This document shows positions 6,904-13,914 of a DNA stretch of 21,110 nucleotides, piece after piece. The notes below the pieces were generated by a model that saw nothing but the letters and a program-made list of their open reading frames with translations, was not told the origin of the DNA and made no database searches. Source of the DNA: a virus. Where the stretch lies: positions 1-21,110 of IMG/VR virus record IMGVR_UViG_3300046012_000877; one strand, written 5' to 3'. The stretch's first letter is position 1, and the number at the start of each line of letters is the position of its first letter. The position numbers and the translations under genes were made by a program.

Positions 6904-7287
6904 ATGAGCGTTAGCGACTACGCGGAGAACAAGCTGCTCGACGCGGTGTTCAACGCGACGACGACCGGCGGCGGCCTGCCGACCGCCAACGTGTGGGTGA
7001 AGCTCCACACCGCCGATCCCGGCGAGGCCGGCACGACCGCCGCGGCTGGCAACACGACGCGCGTCCAGGCCAGCTTCGGCTCCGCATCAGGCGGCACAGT
7101 CACCAGCGACGCCGATGTCGCGTGGACATCGGTCAGCACGACCGAGACGTACACCCACATCAGCCTGTGGGATGCGAGCACCGCCGGCAACTGCGTCTGG
7201 ACGGGCGCGCTGACCGCGTCGAAGGCCGTGAACAGCGGCGACAACTTCACCATCCCGACCGGCAGCCTCACGGTGTCGTTGGATTAG
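6904..7287 (+). CDS. Phage structural protein, possible head decoration or minor tail protein
   Basis: This 127-residue protein starts MSVSDYAENKLLDAVFNATT. It continues with a beta-rich region containing VWVKLHTADPGEAGTTAA, WTSVSTTETYTHISLWDAS and a GDNFTIPTGSLTVSLD end. The pattern, a short helix with a Y/N/LLD signature, then LHTADPGEAGT, then THxSLWDA, then a terminal beta strand, is one I recognise from small conserved phage virion proteins. These are variously annotated as tail-fibre-like or structural proteins. It is probably a beta-sandwich with no enzymatic residues. A very strong ribosome binding site and its place in the head module favour an abundant virion component, perhaps decoration. 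It immediately precedes the large fibre-like gene, so it could also be the fibre's anchoring partner. The exact location in the virion is undetermined. Confidence 0.75.
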   Translation: MSVSDYAENKLLDAVFNATTTGGGLPTANVWVKLHTADPGEAGTTAAAGNTTRVQASFGSASGGTVTSDADVAWTSVSTTETYTHISLWDASTAGNCVWTGALTASKAVNSGDNFTIPTGSLTVSLD

Positions 7288-7291
7288 TTAG

Positions 7292-10200
7292 ATGGCTGCG
7301 AGCGTCGTATCCACCAACAACGGGTCGACCGGATCGGCCGTATCCAGCAACACGCTGACGCTGTCCGCGTCGGCTGGGCATGCCCTGATCGTCGCCATCG
7401 CGTGCAACACGAAGACGCGGACTGTTTCCAGCATTACCGACTCGGCTGGGAACAGTGGGTGGGTACAACTCGCAGGCGCCGGATCCTCGTCGGCAGGCAA
7501 CACGTTCCTGTGGTGGAACCCCAACTTGACGGGGTCGATCACGTCGATCACCGTCTCGTATTCGGGGACGACGAAGATCTCGTGGGGGTCGCTCGAGGTC
7601 TCTGGGTTGCAGGGCACTGCGGACGGGTCGGGCGTGGCGACGAACGTCACCAGTGCCGCGTCGACGGCGGTGCAGAGCGTCACGTCGACGAACGCCGACG
7701 ATTTCCTCGTCGCCGCGGTGAGCATATCCGGCACGCCGAGCGCGACCGGCACGACCGGCGTCTTCAACTACGAGACGGGCGCGCACGGAACGGGCAGCGG
7801 GATCAGCGTCAGCCTCGCCGACGTCGAAGAGACCTCGGCGGGGACGTACACGGCGACGTTCACGCTCTCCGCGAGCAGCGCCTACACGATCGCGACCGCG
7901 GCGCTGAAGGTGGCGTCGACGGCCGCGAACGTCACCGGCGCTGCCGCATTGACGGGATCGGGATCGGCGGCCGCCGCTGGCGTCCGCCGCGTCGCGGGCG
8001 CAGCTGCCTTGACGGGGACGGGCACGGCGGCCGTGACGGGGTACAAGGATGGCGACCTGATCCGCGTCGTCGCGACGGCGCACCGTGAGGGGAACGACAC
8101 GCTGACGCTCGTCGGGACGATCGCCGGCCAGGCTGCACGCGCCGGGAACACCCTCGCCGCCATCTTCGCTTCGCAGAGCCAGTTCGTCGGCTCGATCGCC
8201 AACTCGACGGGCACCGATACGTGGAGCCTGAACGAGGCGACCAGGCAGAACAGCGCCGCGACGGACAGCGTCTGCGTCTCCTCCTGCAGGCTCACGGCCG
8301 ACCTCGCGGTCGCCGCGACCGTCACCGTGACGCCCGCCGCCGCCGCCGCTTCGAAGAACATGATCCTGCTCGAGTTCCAGGGCGCGCTGACCCTCGAGGC
8401 GGGCACGCCGGGCGGGGGCGACTCGGGCGTGACCCTCGTGACGAGCCTGGCGGCGGCTGCTGGCGGCGCGACGAACCAGGCGGAGTCGACGGTCATCGTC
8501 GGCGCCGTCTTCGCCGGCGGAGACCCGGGGACGCTCACCGCGACCGGGTACACGCAGCCGGCGGGCGCCACCGTCGCGAACTCGAGCGGCACGATCCGTT
8601 TCGCCGCCGCGCTTTACCGCGAGACGACGACCTCGGAGACGCCCAGCGCGGCGCTGTCGTGGGTGACGAGTCGCGCCGCCGCCGCCGCCATCGCCGCCTA
8701 TGGCAAGCCGGTCACCGCGACGACCGGAGCCGCTGCCCTGACCGGAACCGGCAGCCTTTCTGCAGCCGGCGTGCACCAGGGCCGCGCCGCGGCCGCCCTC
8801 ACCGGCGCCGGGACGCTGGCGAGCGGCGGCCGCCAGGATGTCCACGCCGCAGCTGCGCTGACCGGCACCGGTTCTCTCTCGGCGACCGGCCGGCGGATCG
8901 TTCCCGACGGCGCATCCCTCTTCGGAACCGGATCGCTGTCGGCCAGCGGCAAGCGGACACGGTTCGGAGCGGCCGCGCTCACGGGTGCGGGGACGCTCGC
9001 AGCCAGCGGCGTTCGTCGGCGCAGTGGAGCTGCCGCGCTCACCGGGGCCGGCAGCGTCTCCGCGGCGGGAGTCGTGACGCACACGGCGGCGGCTGCTCTT
9101 CACGGCCGTGGCGGATTGATGGCGACTGGCACGCCCGGCGGGTGGGCGTGGGATCGTGGAGCGTTCGACGGCGGCGGCCGCGCGAACGCGATCGCGCTTG
9201 ACCCGAACCACGCGGGGACGGCCGTGATCATGGGCGACGTGTGGGGGTTCTTCGAGACCGTCACCGGCGGCGACGTGTGGTATCCGATCATGGGCGGCGC
9301 GAAGGTGCATCCCAGCGGCGTCGCGGGCGACGTGTACGGCCGGTCGGTCGTCTTCTCCCAGAAGCATTCCGGCCGCGCGATCCTCGGCGTCGGCACCTTG
9401 ACGGGCGGGCCGAGTGGGTGGTGGGGCCATCACGAGCGCGGCGCGCTGACGATCACGAAGGACTCGACGCTGTATGGGTTCGGCACCACCGGTGGCGAGG
9501 CGGGCCTCAACCCGCGGCCGACCGGGCAACTGCAGGCGGTCGACTACGACTCGGGCGGCAACATCGAGTACGTCTACGCCGGCACGAACCAGGGCCTCGT
9601 GCGGATGAAGGACGACGCCGGAGGGACGATCACCTTCACTGTTCTCGGCGCCACCTCCGAACCGAACGACGAGTGGAAGTTCGTGTGCGTCGCGCCCGAC
9701 GGGTCGGTCTACGCGGGCAGCTACGGCGACCGCGGCGCGGGCACGCCCACCAGCGGCACCGTCTACCGCGTCACCAGCCCGCGCACCACCGGCACCGTCA
9801 CCGCAGACTCCGGCGCGCCCAGCTACGTCAACGACATGAAGGTCATCAACGGGACGCTGTGGGCGTGCACGCAAAGCGGCGGCCTCTACACCGTCGCGCC
9901 CGGCGGCTCGTGGACGCAGGTCTCGAGCTCGTTCTTCAGCGGGTGTGACCTCGCGAGCGTCGCCGGCGCCGGGTCGACGATCTACGTCGCGACGGCCAGC
10001 CATCCGAGCGGGTCGGACAAGTGGCTCGCGAAGAGCACAGACGGCGGGTCGACCTGGTCGTGGCTCCAGAACGTCGTCGAGACGGTTCAGGGCACCGGCC
10101 GCCACTTCTGGCTCGATCCCGCCGGCGACGGCGACAGCAAGGGCCCTGACGATTCATGGGCGACGCTGCACATGGACGTCGACCCGACGAACGCGAACGT

Positions 10201-11377
10201 GTTCATGCTGGCCGCGTTCCGCGGAGCGTGGGCGTCCCAGGACGGCGGCGCGACATGGCACCCCGCGCTGAACGGGCTCGGCGGGTCTGAGGTCGCGAAG
10301 GTCGAGATCCAGATCGACGGGTCGATCGAGAACACCGACGTCGACTGGCATGGCGCGGTCACCTCGGACTGGTACGCGAGCATGACTCCGCTCGCGTCGG
10401 CGCCGACGCTCGGCACTGCCAGCCTCGCCGACATCACCATCGGCGGCCACACCTACTCGTTGACGTTGCCGACGACCGGCGCGGCTCCTGACATCACCGT
10501 CGACGGCGTCTCGATCGCCGACGACTACTTCCGCGCCGCGTGCATGGCGCCCGACGACTGGGACGTCAGCGCCGACGGTCAGATCGTGATCGGCCTCTTC
10601 GGCGGAGGGATCCTCCGCGCCCTGCCCGCAGCGACGGCGCTCTCCACCACCGGCGCCGCCAACCTCACGGGCACGGGGACGCTCACCGCCGCCGGCCACC
10701 ATGACGTCCCGAACGCTGCGGCGGCTCTCTCCGGCAGCGGCACACTCGCAGCCAGCGGACGCCGCACCCGGCTCGCCGCCGCAGCCCTCACCGGCGCAGG
10801 CACCGCCACCATCACCGGGGTACGCATCCGCCTGGCAGCGGCACACCTCACCGGCGCGGGCACTCTCACAAGCGGCGGCCGCCAAGACGTCCACGCCGCC
10901 GCGCACCTCACCGGCACCGGGTCGCTCTCCGCCAACGGTTCCACCAGCGCCGGCGTCCTCGGCCAGGCGCACCTCACCGGCCTCGGCGCGCTCACCGCTG
11001 CGGGCGTCCACAACGCTCGCGCAGCTGCCGCACTGACCGGAGCGGGCACGTTGGCCGCGGCGGGCACGCGGACACGCCTGGGAGCTGTGGCCGCCGCCGG
11101 CACGGGGTCTCTGAGCGCGACCGGCCGCCGCACGCGGCTCGCCACGGCGACGCTCACCGGTGCCGGGTCGCTCACCGCCAGTGGGCGCATGGTGGCGTTC
11201 GGAGCGGCGGCGCTCTCTGGCCACGGATCGCTCACTGCCAGCTTCACGGCCAGCGCCCATCCCGTCACCACCTCGTACACGCGAGCGTCGACGCTGCGCA
11301 ACGGCATGACCGGCGGGTCGCCGGCACGGACCGGCCGCACACGCGCCACGTCGCGGAAGGAGCTCACCCGTGTCTGA
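7292..11377 (+). CDS. Large repeat/beta-propeller fibre-like virion protein
   Basis: This 1361-residue protein probably forms a long surface appendage. Domains in order are: a beta-rich domain (about 1-212), two 20-residue repeats (217-250), a second similar beta-rich domain (251-475), seven repeats (479-613), a beta-propeller (about 618-1110), ten repeats (1121-1315) and a short Ser/Arg-rich tail. Repeats follow AAALTGxGxLxAxG plus six variable residues. The propeller carries Asp-box motifs STDGGSTW (915-922) and SQDGGATW (982-989), weaker relatives near 656 and 867, and a GH74/sortilin-like opening AFDGGGRANAIALDPNHAG. Such propellers bind or cut glycans, but I cannot identify catalytic residues. 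The start ATG 7292 has no recognisable ribosome site and lies four bases after the previous stop, so translation probably depends on reinitiation. The next gene overlaps its end by eight bases. Lying in the head module, it may be a head fibre rather than a tail fibre. Confidence 0.88.
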   Translation: MAASVVSTNNGSTGSAVSSNTLTLSASAGHALIVAIACNTKTRTVSSITDSAGNSGWVQLAGAGSSSAGNTFLWWNPNLTGSITSITVSYSGTTKISWGSLEVSGLQGTADGSGVATNVTSAASTAVQSVTSTNADDFLVAAVSISGTPSATGTTGVFNYETGAHGTGSGISVSLADVEETSAGTYTATFTLSASSAYTIATAALKVASTAANVTGAAALTGSGSAAAAGVRRVAGAAALTGTGTAAVTGYKDGDLIRVVATAHREGNDTLTLVGTIAGQAARAGNTLAAIFASQSQFVGSIANSTGTDTWSLNEATRQNSAATDSVCVSSCRLTADLAVAATVTVTPAAAAASKNMILLEFQGALTLEAGTPGGGDSGVTLVTSLAAAAGGATNQAESTVIVGAVFAGGDPGTLTATGYTQPAGATVANSSGTIRFAAALYRETTTSETPSAALSWVTSRAAAAAIAAYGKPVTATTGAAALTGTGSLSAAGVHQGRAAAALTGAGTLASGGRQDVHAAAALTGTGSLSATGRRIVPDGASLFGTGSLSASGKRTRFGAAALTGAGTLAASGVRRRSGAAALTGAGSVSAAGVVTHTAAAALHGRGGLMATGTPGGWAWDRGAFDGGGRANAIALDPNHAGTAVIMGDVWGFFETVTGGDVWYPIMGGAKVHPSGVAGDVYGRSVVFSQKHSGRAILGVGTLTGGPSGWWGHHERGALTITKDSTLYGFGTTGGEAGLNPRPTGQLQAVDYDSGGNIEYVYAGTNQGLVRMKDDAGGTITFTVLGATSEPNDEWKFVCVAPDGSVYAGSYGDRGAGTPTSGTVYRVTSPRTTGTVTADSGAPSYVNDMKVINGTLWACTQSGGLYTVAPGGSWTQVSSSFFSGCDLASVAGAGSTIYVATASHPSGSDKWLAKSTDGGSTWSWLQNVVETVQGTGRHFWLDPAGDGDSKGPDDSWATLHMDVDPTNANVFMLAAFRGAWASQDGGATWHPALNGLGGSEVAKVEIQIDGSIENTDVDWHGAVTSDWYASMTPLASAPTLGTASLADITIGGHTYSLTLPTTGAAPDITVDGVSIADDYFRAACMAPDDWDVSADGQIVIGLFGGGILRALPAATALSTTGAANLTGTGTLTAAGHHDVPNAAAALSGSGTLAASGRRTRLAAAALTGAGTATITGVRIRLAAAHLTGAGTLTSGGRQDVHAAAHLTGTGSLSANGSTSAGVLGQAHLTGLGALTAAGVHNARAAAALTGAGTLAAAGTRTRLGAVAAAGTGSLSATGRRTRLATATLTGAGSLTASGRMVAFGAAALSGHGSLTASFTASAHPVTTSYTRASTLRNGMTGGSPARTGRTRATSRKELTRV
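7940..8041 (+). repeat. Repeat block 1 (2 copies of the 20-residue unit)
   Basis: Two copies, GAAALTGSGSAAAAGVRR and GAAALTGTGTAAVTGYKD, lie exactly 20 residues apart (LTGSG at 220, LTGTG at 240). They link the two N-terminal beta-rich domains of the large fibre-like protein. Confidence 0.8.
8726..9130 (+). repeat. Repeat block 2 (7 copies of the 20-residue unit)
   Basis: The LxGxG core recurs at residues 483, 503, 523, 543, 563, 583 and 603, a strict 20-residue (60-base) period. The consensus is AALTGxGxLxAxG followed by a variable, often basic, six-residue linker. The block ends at the propeller. Confidence 0.9.
10652..11236 (+). repeat. Repeat block 3 (10 copies of the 20-residue unit)
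   Basis: The core recurs at residues 1125, 1146, 1166, 1186, 1206, 1228, 1248, 1268, 1288 and 1308, mostly 20 apart with one 21 and one 22. One copy is degenerate (VAAAGTG near 1266). The block follows the propeller and shares the segment SGGRQDVHAAA with block 2. Confidence 0.9.
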
Positions 11378-12398
11378 TTTCTTCTGGCGCCAGCACGACA
11401 CCGCGAGCGACTTCACCGAGACGCTCCGAGACGAGGACGGCGACCCGGTCGACATCGCCGGCGCCGACATCCACTTCACCATGACCCCGATCCGCGGCGG
11501 CGACCCAGTCATCGACACGGACATCGAGAACCGTCAGAACGGCGACGGTGGCGACGGCAGTCTCGGCCAGGTCGGCTACACGCCGGTCGACGGCGACACC
11601 GACCAGCCGGGTGACTACCTCGCCTCGATCATGGCGTCGTTCGTCGGCGGCCGGGTGCAGACGTTCCCGAACGTCGGCTACATCCTCATCACCGTCACTC
11701 CGACGGCCGCAGGACAGCAGCGCCGCTACGTCGGGATCGAGGATTACAAGCAGACGCTGACCCTGCAGGGCCTCACCTTCGCCGACGCCGACATCGACAT
11801 CGCGATCGAGGCTGCGAGCCGCGCCATCGAAGAGGCGTACGGCGGGCCATGGATGCTCCGAGACGCGGGCGAGCAGAGGTACTACTCACGCGCCGACGAG
11901 CGCACGGTCAGCCTCGACGGCGCGATCGCGATCAGCGAGGTCGCGCTTGACTACACCGTCGGCGACTTCTTCGACCGGCGGTGGGGATACGACCCGTTCG
12001 CCGGCGGCGGGGGCACCTATTCGACGGTCATCACGCCGAGCGACTACCGCCTGCTGCCGACGATCAACGGCCTGTCGATCCTTACTCCGCCCGGGAACGG
12101 CGAGCCGTACACAGAGCTCGAGCTCGTCCGCGGCGCCAGCGTCCGCCGCCTGCCGAGCGGCGTCGACGCGATCCGCATCACCGGCCAGTTCGGGTGGGAG
12201 ATGGTGCCAAGCGGCGTCGTGTTCGCGACGAAGCTGACCGCGACCCGGTTCCTGCGCAGGATGCGAGAGGCGCCGTTCGGGATCGTCGCGCTGGGACTCG
12301 AAGGCGCCGTCGCCCGCGTCCGCGAGATCACGAGCGACCCCGACATCAAGATGGCGATGAACGGCGTAAGCGGCGGCCGCAGGAGCCTGGTGGTCTGA
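11370..12398 (+). CDS. BppU-like N-terminal domain fused to head-tail adaptor
   Basis: This is a 342-residue protein with two recognisable parts. Residues 1 to about 112 (FFWRQHDTASDFTETLRDED, DPVDIAGADIHFTM, GDYLASIMASFVGGRVQTFP, GYILITVTP) match the immunoglobulin-like N-terminal domain of baseplate upper proteins (BppU_N/DUF2479 type). Residues of about 118-342 match the gp6-type head-tail connector: a DADIDIAIEAASRAIEEAYGG helix pair, then SDYRLLP, then ITGQFGWEMVPSGVVFATKL. The adaptor forms the ring below the portal. Between the halves I see no stop and no plausible internal start, so it is one gene. Start GTG 11370 overlaps the fibre gene by eight bases and has GGAAGGAG at 11355-11362. 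The adaptor call is strong, while the BppU-like call is by pattern. Confidence 0.85.
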   Translation: MSDFFWRQHDTASDFTETLRDEDGDPVDIAGADIHFTMTPIRGGDPVIDTDIENRQNGDGGDGSLGQVGYTPVDGDTDQPGDYLASIMASFVGGRVQTFPNVGYILITVTPTAAGQQRRYVGIEDYKQTLTLQGLTFADADIDIAIEAASRAIEEAYGGPWMLRDAGEQRYYSRADERTVSLDGAIAISEVALDYTVGDFFDRRWGYDPFAGGGGTYSTVITPSDYRLLPTINGLSILTPPGNGEPYTELELVRGASVRRLPSGVDAIRITGQFGWEMVPSGVVFATKLTATRFLRRMREAPFGIVALGLEGAVARVREITSDPDIKMAMNGVSGGRRSLVV

Positions 12399-12829
12399 TG
12401 GCGGACACGCTCACCGCAATCCGCCAGGCGCTCGCCGACGCGATCATGGCGCGCGTCGACGGCATCCAGGTCTCTCCGTGGATGCTCGCGAGTCCCACGC
12501 CGCCGGCCGCGCACGTCTTCCCCGCGCAGATCGCCTACCACCAGGCGTTCGGCAACGGCATGGAGACGTGGGAGTTCACCCTCCAGGTGTTCGTGAGCGA
12601 GAACGCCGGCGACATCGGCAGCCAGCAGATCCTCGACCGGTACCTCTCGCGCACCGGCCCCTCGAGCATCAAGGCGGCACTCGAGGCTGACTTCACGCTC
12701 GGCGGCGTGATCAGCGACCTGACCGTCACCCAGTCGAGCGGCTACCGCCAGTACATGACGCAGGGCCGAGCGAACGTGCTCGGCGCCGAGTGGACGATCA
12801 ACGTGATCCCCGCAGACGAGGAGGACTAA
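12398..12829 (+). CDS. Tail terminator / tail completion-like protein
   Basis: This 143-residue protein begins MADTLTAIRQALADAIMARV, followed by VSPWMLASPTPPAAHVFPAQ, WEFTLQVFVSENAGDIGSQQ, a helix ILDRYL...SSIKAALEAD, and a closing LGAEWTINVIPADEED. This alpha/beta pattern and length fit the small actinophage proteins that cap the tail tube and join it to the head. Such a protein is expected between the adaptor and the major tail protein, where this gene lies. The start ATG shares one base with the previous stop (TGATG). There are no cysteines or signal sequence. A closely related neck protein of the HK97 gp9/gp10 series is the alternative. Confidence 0.75.
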   Translation: MADTLTAIRQALADAIMARVDGIQVSPWMLASPTPPAAHVFPAQIAYHQAFGNGMETWEFTLQVFVSENAGDIGSQQILDRYLSRTGPSSIKAALEADFTLGGVISDLTVTQSSGYRQYMTQGRANVLGAEWTINVIPADEED

Positions 12830-12832
12830 CGC

Positions 12833-13114
12833 ATGAAGCAGCGCTACAAGGTGGTCGGGCCGTTCACGACGCACGGCGTCGCGACGGGCCTCGTCTTCGA
12901 GGCCGACATGGCGCCCGAGCACGCACAGCGGCTGATCGACCAGGGCGCCATCGAGGAGACGGCCAACAAGGTCACGTACGACGGCGAGGTCGAGCTCGGA
13001 GATCTCGAGCGCCCAGTGCCTGTCCAGCCGGAAGGGCCCGGGCCGTCGGCGCCGCGCCAGTTCCACACCGAGGCGAAGTCCACCAAGAAGACGACCGACG
13101 AGACGAAGGAGTAG
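12833..13114 (+). CDS. Small neck-module protein of unknown function
   Basis: This 93-residue protein begins MKQRYKVVGPFTTHGVATG and contains EADMAPEHAQRLIDQGAIEE, a pattern seen in many small phage proteins of the head-tail region (a beta strand, a turn and a helix ending in a GAIE motif). The last third is Pro-rich and then Lys/Thr-rich (AKSTKKTTDETKE), probably disordered. GAGGAGGA at 12818-12825, seven bases upstream, supports ATG 12833. It is likely a minor virion or assembly protein, but I cannot name a function. The next gene follows after three bases. Confidence 0.75.
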   Translation: MKQRYKVVGPFTTHGVATGLVFEADMAPEHAQRLIDQGAIEETANKVTYDGEVELGDLERPVPVQPEGPGPSAPRQFHTEAKSTKKTTDETKE

Positions 13115-13117
13115 CGC

Positions 13118-13474
13118 GTGGCGACCCTGACCAAGCAGCTGATCACCAACACGGGCGTCGCGCCGACGTATGCCGCGGCGACGAACGCGCCGGGCGACAA
13201 CTTCACGCCCGACCAGGACACCTTCATCCACGTCAAGAACGGCGGCGGCTCGTCGATCACGGTCACCGTCGCGACGCCGGGGACCGCGCCGGGCGGCCTC
13301 GCGATCGCCGACGTCTCCGTCGCCGTCCCCGCCACCAGCGAACGCATGATCGGCCCGTTCCCCGCCGAGCAGTACGCCGACCCCGCCGGCACGCCGGCCG
13401 GAAACGCGTTCGTCACCTACAGCGGCATCACGTCCGTCACCGTCGGCTGCTTCAGCGCAGCCCGCCAGCCCTAA
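13118..13474 (+). CDS. Small beta-rich virion protein
   Basis: This 118-residue protein starts at GTG 13118, six bases after GAAGGAG (13105-13111). It begins MATLTKQLITNTGVAPTYAA, continues through APGDNFTPDQDTFIHVKNGG, SSITVTVATPGTAPGG and MIGPFPAEQYAD, and ends in a Thr/Val strand pattern. This looks like a beta-sandwich structural protein commonly found near head-completion and tail-tube genes in siphoviruses and sometimes annotated as decoration or structural protein. There are no enzymatic motifs. It lies directly upstream of the major tail protein. A virion role is likely, but head versus tail is undecided. Confidence 0.75.
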   Translation: MATLTKQLITNTGVAPTYAAATNAPGDNFTPDQDTFIHVKNGGGSSITVTVATPGTAPGGLAIADVSVAVPATSERMIGPFPAEQYADPAGTPAGNAFVTYSGITSVTVGCFSAARQP

Positions 13475-13476
13475 CC

Positions 13477-13485
13477 GAGGAGGAG
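13477..13485 (+). promoter_or_regulatory. Strong ribosome binding site of the major tail protein gene
   Basis: GAGGAGGAG lies seven bases before ATG 13493 in an 18-base gap. Its strength fits a gene whose product is needed in many copies. Confidence 0.7.
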
Positions 13486-13492
13486 CCAGACC

Positions 13493-13912
13493 ATGGCGAA
13501 GTTCGTATGGAAAAACCCGCAGATCACCGTCAACGGCCAGGACATCTCGAACTACGTCCACGAGGTGTCCGTCGAGACGAGCCGCGCCGACGTCGACGTC
13601 ACCGGCTTCCAGGCCGCCAACACCGAACACCTCGCCGGCCTCGGCGACGCGCAGATCACGATGACCGTCTACCAGGACTTCGGCGCCTCCGCGATCGACG
13701 CGCTGCTGTGGCCGCTGTCCACGTCGAACACGCCCTTCACGGTCGCCGTGCGGGCGTCCGTCGGCGCGAAGTCGGCGACCAATCCGGAGTTCAGCATGTC
13801 GGCGCTGCTGCTGAACTACAACCCGATCTCGGGCGCGGTCGGCGACGCGGCCGACACGCCGGTCACGTTCGTCAACGCCGCCCAGGCCGGACTCGCCCGG
13901 GCGACGTCGTAG
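13493..13912 (+). CDS. Major tail (tube) protein
   Basis: This 139-residue protein begins MAKFVWKNPQITVNGQDISN and includes YVHEVSVETSRADVDVTG, HLAGLGDAQITMTVYQDF, a DALLWPL segment, VAVRASVGAKSATNPEFSMS and ALLLNYNPISGAVGDAADTP, ending QAGLARATS. The sequence follows the actinophage tail-tube family closely, in particular the VNGxDIS start, the YQDFGAS.IDALLWPL centre and the SATNPEF...PISGAVGDAA..PVTF end. Subunits stack as rings around the tape measure to form the tube. The ribosome site GAGGAGGAG and position before the tail chaperones agree. There is no sheath gene nearby, consistent with a non-contractile tail. Confidence 0.9.
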   Translation: MAKFVWKNPQITVNGQDISNYVHEVSVETSRADVDVTGFQAANTEHLAGLGDAQITMTVYQDFGASAIDALLWPLSTSNTPFTVAVRASVGAKSATNPEFSMSALLLNYNPISGAVGDAADTPVTFVNAAQAGLARATS

Positions 13913-13914
13913 CG

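Noticed and set aside
5239-7008. Antisense open frame of 589 codons opposite the capsid gene
   Set aside because: It spans three sense genes and their gaps, shows the same low-complexity shadow composition and contradicts the well-supported capsid protein.
8726-9130. Possible CRISPR array because of the regular 60-base repeats
   Set aside because: The repeats are degenerate, in frame and coding for a 20-residue protein unit, with no conserved direct repeat/spacer division and no cas genes.
7402-9948. Several Arg-rich + strand frames inside the fibre gene
   Set aside because: They are out-of-frame readings of GC-rich repeats with no start context and no recognisable domain.
7268-10105. Antisense open frame of 945 codons opposite the fibre gene
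   Set aside because: It is Arg/Ala/Gly-rich, has no domain or motif, no ribosome site, and mirrors the third-position GC bias of the sense gene with its recognisable domains and repeats.
13034-13051. Palindromic GGCCCGGGCC near a proline-rich coding stretch
   Set aside because: It lies within the 93-residue gene and is explained by GC-rich Pro/Gly codons. No supporting regulatory context.
12044-13630. Antisense open frame of 528 codons across several neck and tail genes
   Set aside because: It crosses five convincing sense genes and has Arg/Ala/Asp-biased composition without motifs.
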